Source of the DNA: Dendrolimus kikuchii
Taxonomy: Eukaryota; Arthropoda; Insecta; Lepidoptera; Lasiocampidae
Assembly (NCBI GenBank): GCA_019925095.2
Contig: CM034402.1
Span: 9,187,501-9,251,500 of the forward strand
DNA length: 64,000 bases
Direction: 5' to 3'
Shown in pieces: positions 55,451 to 64,000 of the stretch. The notes under the pieces were generated by a model that worked only from the letters and a program-made list of their open reading frames with translations, was not told the origin of the DNA and searched no databases. A program made the position numbers and the translations under genes. Position 1 is the first letter of the stretch, and each line of letters starts with the position of its first letter.

Positions 55451-56369
55451 AATAGAGTGCCGACAAATGACCCATCATCCAATGATAACATTTAAATAGG
55501 TAACACTATAAAATCGACGAAAATCAGTTTGAGCCGTATATCCTTATTCTTTAAATTCGACGTGCTATGTCAAGTGCCGAGTACTGCACTATAATGTCAC
55601 TTGTGTTTTTATGGGACTTTATCTTAACTTTTCTGATTATTTCTAAAACTTCTAATACTATACTAAAAAGTCCTTGCAATGAACTAAAAGCACGTTTTTA
55701 CGTTACAATTAACATTATTTACATTATGTTTTGCACGGTCTTTTATTTTTGCTTGAAATTGTTTTTTATTATGAACTCTGCTTTTTTTTTTATTACGGTG
55801 ATGTTTCTAAAACTAAACAGTTTAAACATTTTTCCGTGACACAAAAATTTATTTTAAAGTCACCAATGCCTATCATAACACTCGCTATTTACTGCTGTTG
55901 CGATTACTATTGAAATGTTATAATTATAGTTATTGTTAACAGTTTTCTGAGCACAGAGCAAATGTTAGGCGTCGTAAATGTGATGTGACGTTTACAAATG
56001 TGACGAACAATTTAATACGAACATTTAGGGCAGTGCGATTTTACGTGGCATCTTAACTCTCAAGCACTGAATTATAGGGTTTTAAAATATTAAAAAAAAC
56101 ATTTATTTATTAACAGTCGTAAACGGGCATAAAGTAATAATATAAATATATCAATGTTAAAGAAGTTTAAATTAGGCAGTGTGCGGTCGGCATGATTTTC
56201 GTTTTTGTGTTCCCGTCCGTAGCGAATTACGTTTCATTTCACTAAAAATCTTAATTATATCCCATTTGGGATGAGATTTTATTATCATCTACATCACTCG
56301 CAATATTTCATACATGACGTTTTGTTATCTGATCACGAAATTACTCCTAGTTTAAAAAACTATACTAAA

Positions 56370-56771
56370 TCTTCTATATATATAAAAATCAATTGCTGTT
56401 CGTTAGTCTCGCTAAAACTCGAGAGCGGCTGGACTGATTTGGCTAATTTTGGTTTTGAATTATTTGTGGAAGTTTTAAAAGGTGGGAAGATTTAAAAGGT
56501 GAGTAAATGTGAAAAAAATGCTTGAAATATAGTAAAAACAAAAACAACAATTTCGCGTTCCCTTAGAAACTATTCCTACCTGTCAAATATTTGCGTCCCG
56601 TCGTTTAGAAATCAATTAAATTTAAAAGTCGTTCTGAAATCAAATTAAATTTAAAAGTGAAGTTTTTTTGTTTTTGAATGTCTAAACGTTTGATGTTCGT
56701 CCCGTCGTTCAGAAATCAACGTTTTTTATTTATTGATTTTGAGGCGGTACGAAGTTTGGCGGATCAGCTAG
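56370..56771 (+). mobile_element. Non-autonomous Helitron-like element
   Basis: Begins TCTTCTATATATATAAAAATC-like and ends GGCGGATCAGCTAG|T, with 5' TC and 3' CTAG termini and insertion next to A and T, without terminal inverted repeats. Inside are two copies of a CCCGTCGTT(T/C)AGAAATCAA block. Confidence 0.6.
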
Positions 56772-57542
56772 TTATTTATAAATTTAAAATAAATTAAATT
56801 TTATAGAAGATTTCAATGGACTTTTTATATTGACAAGAATCTGAATTCATAGCTATTTTATTACGAATTTCGTTTTTCTAAAACAATCTCTCCCGCTTCC
56901 CCCAACCGCGACACGCGGTCGTCTAGTTCTTAGTCCTGCTTAGACAAGCCCCGGTCCCAGTCGTAGGAAGCGAGAGGGGCGACCATTTGCAAACCTCCTG
57001 CGCATGATATACATATTATGTGATTATTGTGATGTTTTTTATTATAGAAAATTATAAACGTCAAAATTTTATTCAAACAATGGATGCATATTTTATGTAA
57101 TGAACAAAGAGGCCCTATCTTTGTATGACCTTAAGCTTTTTAACTACCCACCTGACTATTTAACTTATACTTCTAACTAATCAAAGATGACTCGATGACT
57201 CGAGCTGTAAAGTATAAAAAAAATTGCATTTTCTTATTTGTAATACATTTCACATTTCCTTCATAGCCTCAAACTTAGCATCAACATTGAGCTAACAACA
57301 AACTGCTTCCAGATAAATTACTATGCATTTGTCAATATCTGTTTATGCATGTATTAATTTCGTGGTCGGATATAGTTCATGTTAAACTTTATGATTGGTC
57401 TAAATTACCTGCAAGAGATAGTGCAGTATCTAATTTTTATAATAAAAAGCGTCTACTGCACATACATTGCTTGCAAAATAATAATAGTGTATAGAGCGGT
57501 TTTGAAGAAACTGAAACTTGGCTGAATTTACTGAAGTACAGT

Positions 57543-57682
57543 TAATAAGTTATATCTACTTATTTTACTATCCATACTTTTACCTTACTACTGAAAAAAG
57601 ATTGACATTAATTGTGTAGAATTTATATCAAATTTTAACCAGCAAATCAAATGAAGTGTAAGATATAAACCCCCAGCAATAA
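57543..57682. mobile_element. MITE family M1, diverged
   Basis: TATATCTACTTATTTTACTA...TTTTACCTTACTACTG at left and TCAAATTTTAACCAGCAAAT...GTAAGATATAAAC at right follow the M1 foldback order. Confidence 0.55.
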
Positions 57683-60600
57683 TGTTTTTAATTTACCCAT
57701 GTGGAATAGTTGGAAAAAACATTGAATCATATTTGACAGAATGAAAAAAATCACAGAATACTTTTTTGAATGAAAAAAATAACCATGTAAGCAATCAAAG
57801 ATCGATCATAAAGTTTGACGGAACGTATTTATTTATATGCGTCCATTCCAACGACACAGCTCGAACAAATCACCAGATTTGTATTCATTAACATATGAAC
57901 AGAAGTAGATTAATTTAAAAAATACTTATCAAGTAGTCGTGTACCGCTTTCTCCCATTTAGTAGGCAATTAGGCAGGTCCGACCGATATCTGCTGTCAAC
58001 TAGATATCGTTGTAGTAAGTAAATCTGTATTTAATTATGTTTATAAGGTTTTCTGAGAGAATAATACATTTTGTGACAATTTAAATAAATATATTACTAA
58101 CATAGATACATACATAGCTTCATTTCATTCGTTCATTCATTCTTCTGAATGAATGGAACGGTTTTGTAGGATCACTTATTAAAATAAATTATAATTAAAA
58201 GTACGCTTTGAAGGGTTACACTAAAAGTGAGAATTAGGAAAAACGTAAAAATGAAAAATAAAATTGAAATCGGGCTTAGTTATGTTTTAGTTGAGTATGA
58301 TAAGAAATTTAAATTAGGAAATTACGTTAGTAAAGTGTCAAGATTATATGGAAACTTGTTCAATTTGCGTAAAATGAATTTTTCTACTATAAACCTTATA
58401 ATTATTTTTTAATTTGTTAATAACTAAACAACGTCATAGATCAAGATGCAGCAGATATGGGTTGAATACCATTAAATATTATTTTTGTACGTCCTCTGTG
58501 AGTTCATTTAATTATTTTTATTTCTGTGAATGCATTGTAATAACGACTTTTTTTTGTTACATAAGTAATAAATTACCATATAGAGAATATAGTGACATTA
58601 TTATAAGTTGATGTGTGTTAATGAAACGTCTCAGCGTGGTGTTGATTATCGCGAGAATTTTGGCATTTTTTAGAAAGACAGTATTTGTAAATTGTTAATA
58701 AAATTAATTATAATAATATCTTAAAAACCTCTTAACTCATGATTATATTTGAATTTTGCTATAATAAGTCTTTATCAGCTACATAAATCGTCAAAAAACA
58801 CATTATAATAGACTTTAGATGACTCTGCGGCGCAGACATCCATACCAGAGTAAATATCGAAATTTTGTTTCTAAAATGAAATGAACCCAATGTAATTCGT
58901 TTATTTGTCATGTCAGTATCATCAAACATGTGGGCTGTTAAAACCAATTATGCAAACTTGGAAAATAGGAAACCACACAGTTAACCAAAATTAACAACAG
59001 ATCTATAATTATCATGTCTTGTACATGTTAGTTTTGAGTCATACTTTGAGAAAAGTATGGTAAAATATACCATAATATTTTTTTTGTATAGTCAACAAAG
59101 GAAATAGTATATCATAATTTGGTTAGAATTTTTAAAATAATATATTTAAGAAAATGGCTCAACTGTCAAGACTCCCATTTATATATTCTGTGAAAATTGT
59201 TTTAACTTATTCCTCTTCATGATCTTTTATTATGTGCGTTTTTTTTTGTGTCATTTGGCTTCGTCATATTATCTTAAAGACCAGAGATGAACATAGGAAT
59301 TTGTATCTCGAAAAGTAAAATAAACTCTCATGGGATACGAGGCCGAAATTAACGCAGACGTCCCCATGTGACTAATCTTTGAAATATATATTTTTTATTT
59401 ATTTTTGGAAAAACTAAACAGAGAAAAACCAAGTTTGATTAGTTAATTCGGTGGATGAGATGTTCTTGCTGACCGTACCTCGCTACAGTCAACACCTTGC
59501 GCGTATGCATATTCTAGATTTTATGTTTATTTAGTCATTGTCTATACATAAGTTCAGTTTGTGCGAGAAAGCAATTATGATAACGTTATTTAATTGGCTC
59601 CGTTCCTATAGTGACGCCACATACTTTCCTAATTTTATTTATGCCTTTAGTTATATCGTAATAATTGTGGTAACAACAGGCAATTACCTGCAATAATTAA
59701 GAAAAAGATAGTATATAACAAGTTCGTTTTACATTATAGATTCTTGTGACAGATTGGTTCCGTATTAATATTATATTATAAAAAGTAAATGGTTCGTTGG
59801 ACATTATGATGACATGAATGTTAATGTACGTGCAATAATTTGTGTATAAATTCATTACAATAGTGTATTTGAAATGTTACTTGTTTTAATCGGTGTACCC
59901 CATTGAGTCCCGAGTGTACTGGCTTCTATATTCCTAAAAGACTGAGCTAAACATTTCACCTTGTGTACAAAACACCTCGCTCCGGGTTCATGTCAATTTC
60001 AATTGTTGCAATTCGAATCTTAAGTCTGGTAGGTGACGTTTCCAAGACGGCGGGGTTGCGATGCATCGACCTCTTTTCAAATCACTTAAAGAATCTGCGT
60101 AATTTAATAAACAAATATTTCGGTTTTACTTCTAATTCTAATCTAAATTGGACGCTTCCCCATATTTTTAGAAAAGATTCGAATAAAAATGGAATTAATT
60201 TTTACAAGTTGATAACATTGTCGCATAGACAAAACATACTTCGCCGTCGTAAGTTTGACATTTTATAATTTCTGATGTTTCCTTTTTCTTAGGAATCTGA
60301 TCACATCTTACAGATAGTAATGTTTTACCTTGATATAGAAGAAGAAATATTTCTAAACAGGTTCATAAATGCTTATAACATAATCGACAAGATTTGAATT
60401 CATGACATGACAGTCTAGTTGAGTCTAGATATTTCTTACCAAATTTGGTAAGTTAAAAGTTAATTAACTATAATAATACACGTACTACTTTTTTCCACAT
60501 ATCGCCGTCTTTCGAAGTCTACCTAGCTTAAGCTCTTTCGTTGAATGGTTATTCTTACGGCTAAGTATATATCAATTTTAATAGACTTAAATCGTAGTCG

Positions 60601-61926
60601 TTATTCAAATTGGTCGCGTCAATTCGCAGCCGTGGTCATTTGGACAGCCATTCCAAAGTAATTAGCATATTTATGTGATTTAACAGTTTCCATTAGTTTG
60701 TTGTATTGTCACTCTAGATGACGGCGGCTGCGGCAGGCGCGGAGAAAATATTTCATTTTGGAAGTTGGTTTAGAAATAGACTGACTAATGAAGTAATAAT
60801 TTCGCGCGCCTCTTATACTAAAATCGTCGTGTATGCCCTTTAAATTGAATAAATCGATACGCTTGATAATCTCCTTCACATAAATGGTACTGCAGTCTAT
60901 ACTTTCTTTTTCTTTTTCTGTGTACATTTTGCGACATTTTCAAAGTCAAGGAGGGATATGTATTTGCCTTATTTTGCACTGAAGTTAAAATACGTGCTGA
61001 ACTGCTCATAGAAAAATAAGTGTAGGAACATAGGCGCAAATTCTTTAAATTACGTTTCTGAAATAATCATTTTTTTATTCCAAGCTCTTATAGAACTACA
61101 ATGTCAATTTACTGTCTACAAGGCCATTTATGTGAAGCAAATGGTCGGCTCTCCTTGTTTAAGTTTCATGGCACGCGAACGTTGTTAGTGTAAAAATTGT
61201 ACAGCATTAGAAAAAAAAAAACACATTTGTATATTTTTGCTTGGACTGGAGCAGCGGGATTCGAGAAGCGTGATTTGCATAGGTGTAAGATTTTGCAGAT
61301 ATCGCTGCGATCAACGTAATACTTAACCACTCCAATTGCAATGTAGCGGAAAGTTAGTAGAAAATGATACACCACTATTTCTCTTTTTCATTGACGTACA
61401 AATATATTATTGCCGTTGTACTTGCAAATAACGATCGAGCAAGACTGCAAACACACTTGTGTATACGAGTGAAGGAGATAGATAGGTAACGGTGAGTTTT
61501 GTAAAGAATTCTACTCTGTGGCGGTACTACGGACTTGGAGAAATCTTTCGTTCTCAGCAAACTATATAAATAAATAGAAAAGTGGTCTAGAAGAAACAAT
61601 TAACTAATTCTTTCAAAATATTTTCCACGATCAATTAGTGCTTATCTTTGAAAAAGGTTATACTGGTCAGACATTGGCCCCATTTTAATGTTATATATTA
61701 TTATTACTAGTGTATTATGGTGATCGCATCGTACTCGTATATTTGAGGTATTTTGCATTAGTCATGGGTATGTAGTCATCACAATTGTATTGCCGATTTA
61801 GGTCCGTGTTCCAGAACAATACTCGAGTTGCAAATCAAAATCTAGAGTGAATATCTGGCCAAATCAAAACAGCATTCGGCACGGCGCGTCATTTGGATTT
61901 TAGCTATCCTATAAATAACCGACGGC

Positions 61927-62100
61927 GCATCATTTATATTTTACTGATGAAATATAAATGATGCACTGTCAAATACCTACGTACTAGCATAATTGACAGT
62001 GCATCATTTATATTTTACGGATGAAATATAAATGATGCACTGTCAAATACGTACTAGCGTAATTGACAGTGCAATATTTATATTTTACTGATCCAATATA
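61927..62100. repeat. Tandem array of nested palindromes
   Basis: Two full units of 74 and 70 bp (61927-62000, 62001-62070) and a partial third. Each unit contains a GCATCATTTATATTTTA / AAATATAAATGATGC hairpin followed by an ACTGTCAA...TTGACAGT hairpin around GTACTAGC. Confidence 0.85.
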
Positions 62101-62760
62101 GAATGAACAAACGCCTCATTTCAATCTATTTATATAAAATTTAAGATTCGACTCAATTGTCTTTCTGGGATACTGACCTTAGGATGATCATTTCCTAGGT
62201 ACGTTCGAAGTGTTATTAAAAATAAACATCTTGTTGTGTCGTTTACATATTTTTTAGAAAAAGTATAGATAATGCGAATATTGTCGATATGTTTAACGGA
62301 AAAATTTAAAATCCCATATTAATGATTTTTGATAAATTATTGTGAACAAATGGAAGTTTTCTTCTCATTAAATGAATCGTTAATATTATTGTACAATCAT
62401 TGCAATATAATCGAATGTAAATGACGTTGTAAGTCTTGAAGTGAGTAATACCATAGTTGTACCTAATAATTGTTACTTTCTATTTGCTAGATAGATTAAT
62501 CAAATTAGATTGGGTATTTTGAAACAGAAATTGTGTGATCTTTTAAAAACACGGACTATTCAAGCTCCGGGTGTTTTTAAATGACGTAATAAGTAAATGT
62601 AAACAAATATTTTGTTGATTCGCACGTGTTATATAGGTGTGAATGGGTGCGGGCATGCGGTCGACTCACAACAACACCCGATTTTCAATTATTTCTACCA
62701 CCGACGAAATAGAGAAAACCCGTAAATTTTACTTTTGTAGATGCCGCCACAAGTTTTTGT

Positions 62761-62794
62761 CTTCTTGCGTTTTGTTATGGAAAAACGCAAGAAG
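62761..62794. repeat. Short perfect hairpin
   Basis: CTTCTTGCGTTTT (62761-62773) and AAAACGCAAGAAG (62782-62794) with an 8-base loop. Confidence 0.8.
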
Positions 62795-64000
62795 AACGCA
62801 ACTTTAAAGAGATATAATCTAAAATATGTTTTGAATAATAAAAGTCTAGTGTTGTTTTGTGTGAAGTGTACGAACTTCAAGAACGCATTTAAGTTTTGCT
62901 TATTTACTACATAACAAATTTTAGGCCGTGGTAGTAGTACGAATATTTCGATGCAACTATTTTTCCGCAAAATTTGTTACATTGAACTATAGAAGCACGT
63001 TCACCATGGAATAATTACGCACCAGATTTAATTTTTTATTTGAAGCGCGCTAAGCCTTACACTCTTGAATCCGTTGCGCGTATATTTCGCAAGAAATAAG
63101 GTGTTGATTGTGAAAGACTGTAATATGAGACCGTTGGTTGGTAAGTGAGTAGTGTAAATGAAATGAATGAAAACACTTATTATACGAAACAATTAAAAGC
63201 ACTGTTTTATTTTTATTGCGTATTTGAGAGATGTTTGCTGTAACATGAATATTTATTGCGAAGGCCCTTCAGCTGGAATGGCGCCGAGACCGCGATGACT
63301 GGCGCTGCTGTTTATTTAATTTTGAATCGCTTGATAAGTCATTCGGTCGATCGGCTTATGGAAGAGAGAAAGAAAGTTTGAGCTATAGTTATTAACTTTA
63401 TGTATAAATACATGATGCTTTTGAAACTGAATTGAATTCTTATTGTAAGTATAAAAATAAATATTAATATTCATAGAAACAGTTCTCAGTGTTTATTTTT
63501 TTCTCTATAAGATGTATGGTATAAATTTGCATATGCAATTTGACATGTATTCAGTTATGGTCACAACCCTGTTCAAAAATACGAAAATATTTGTTAACTC
63601 ATAATTAAATAAAGCTTATTATAAGACATTAGTTTTATTAATGCACTTTTGAAATTCGTAGCGATTTTTCTTCAATATTTCGTTTTAAAATATTGGGAAT
63701 GCTAAGTTTCTATTTTGTGGTATATTCCAGTTTCGCTATCAACCCAAAACTCTCTTAAGGGGCATTTATCACACGTTTTTGGGCGAAAATCGTATATTTT
63801 CGCATGAGATTAGACAATAGTCACATTGACATGTTTACATTCAACCAGAAAAACAAACTCTTCTACGAGTATGTCGTACGATAATCGTAAGTTAATTTTA
63901 TCACCAAGAGTTTTATTTTCACTACGACCTGAATCGCATTGAGATATTTGCCTACGATTTTTCGACTTTTCTAAATTAGAACTCTTATGACATTTTTTCA

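Larger units (their letters stand above)
54971..64000. other. Downstream region, no second gene seen
   Basis: AT-rich. It holds a tRNA-SINE-like block (55045-55145), a MITE (55143-55450), a Helitron-like element (56370-56771), a MITE (57543-57682), a palindromic tandem array (61927-62100), a short hairpin (62761-62794) and a possible RT-tail scrap (about 63258-63310, LEWRRDRDDWR). Open frames up to 101 codons have no recognisable domain, codon bias or splice context. Confidence 0.6.

Noticed and set aside
55567..55839. 90-codon + frame rich in F and I
   Set aside because: Its hydrophobic look comes from AT-rich low-complexity DNA; no gene context.
59963..60268. 101-codon + frame downstream of gish
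   Set aside because: Lacks an ATG at its start, shows no domain or coding bias, and fits chance in the downstream region.
62695..62970. 91-codon - frame
   Set aside because: Covers a hairpin, has no recognisable domain and no supporting splice or start context.

Overview
The window is AT-rich eukaryotic nuclear DNA, most likely from a moth or butterfly. Two things point there: one long multi-exon gene whose protein reads as insect casein kinase 1 gamma (gilgamesh, gish), and a dense load of small mobile elements of lepidopteran type (a ~300-bp SINE-like family, tRNA-derived SINEs, non-autonomous Helitron-like elements, MITEs, a mariner and decayed non-LTR fragments). No prokaryotic signature, CRISPR array, tRNA or rRNA gene was found.

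Layout. 1-5778 is upstream intron or 5' flank and holds only repeats and fossils. The gene runs on the + strand from the first recognisable coding exon at 5779 to a TGA ending at 54689. I place twelve constitutive-type exon slots, one of which has two alternative versions, plus one extra candidate cassette exon. Every junction keeps frame and has GT..AG ends. Exons 1-7 encode the whole kinase domain: Gly-rich loop in exon 1, VAIK lysine in exon 2, hinge in exon 3, catalytic loop in exon 4, DFG Asp codon split across exons 4/5, CK1 activation segment in exon 5, C-lobe in exons 6-7. Exons 8-13 encode the tail, ending in a [11 protein letters not shown] membrane-anchor motif. The reading frame is still open at the 5' edge of exon 1, so an upstream N-terminal exon probably lies outside the window. 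54690-64000 is 3' UTR plus downstream DNA with repeats and palindromes, and I see no second gene in it.

Main result. Exon 3 exists twice in tandem (27333-27484 and 27819-27982). Both copies have intact reading frames, splice sites and the same flanking phases, and they encode the same kinase segment (beta4-beta5, hinge, alphaD, alphaE) with about nine differences. Each is 2 modulo 3 in length, so including both or neither shifts the frame. This is the layout of a mutually exclusive exon pair that would give the kinase two hinge/alphaD versions. A further 54-nt in-frame candidate exon (51141-51194) and exons 9/10 with non-consensus donors suggest a variable C-terminal tail.

The introns are built largely from repeats. 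Several Helitron-like elements (TC...CTAG termini) occur as inverted pairs on either side of kinase exons. Two SINEs sit tail-to-tail 590 bp upstream of exon 2. One SINE starts about 40 nt after the exon 4 donor and one MITE about 15 nt after the exon 10 donor. These could affect RNA folding, circular RNA formation or splicing, but that is inference.
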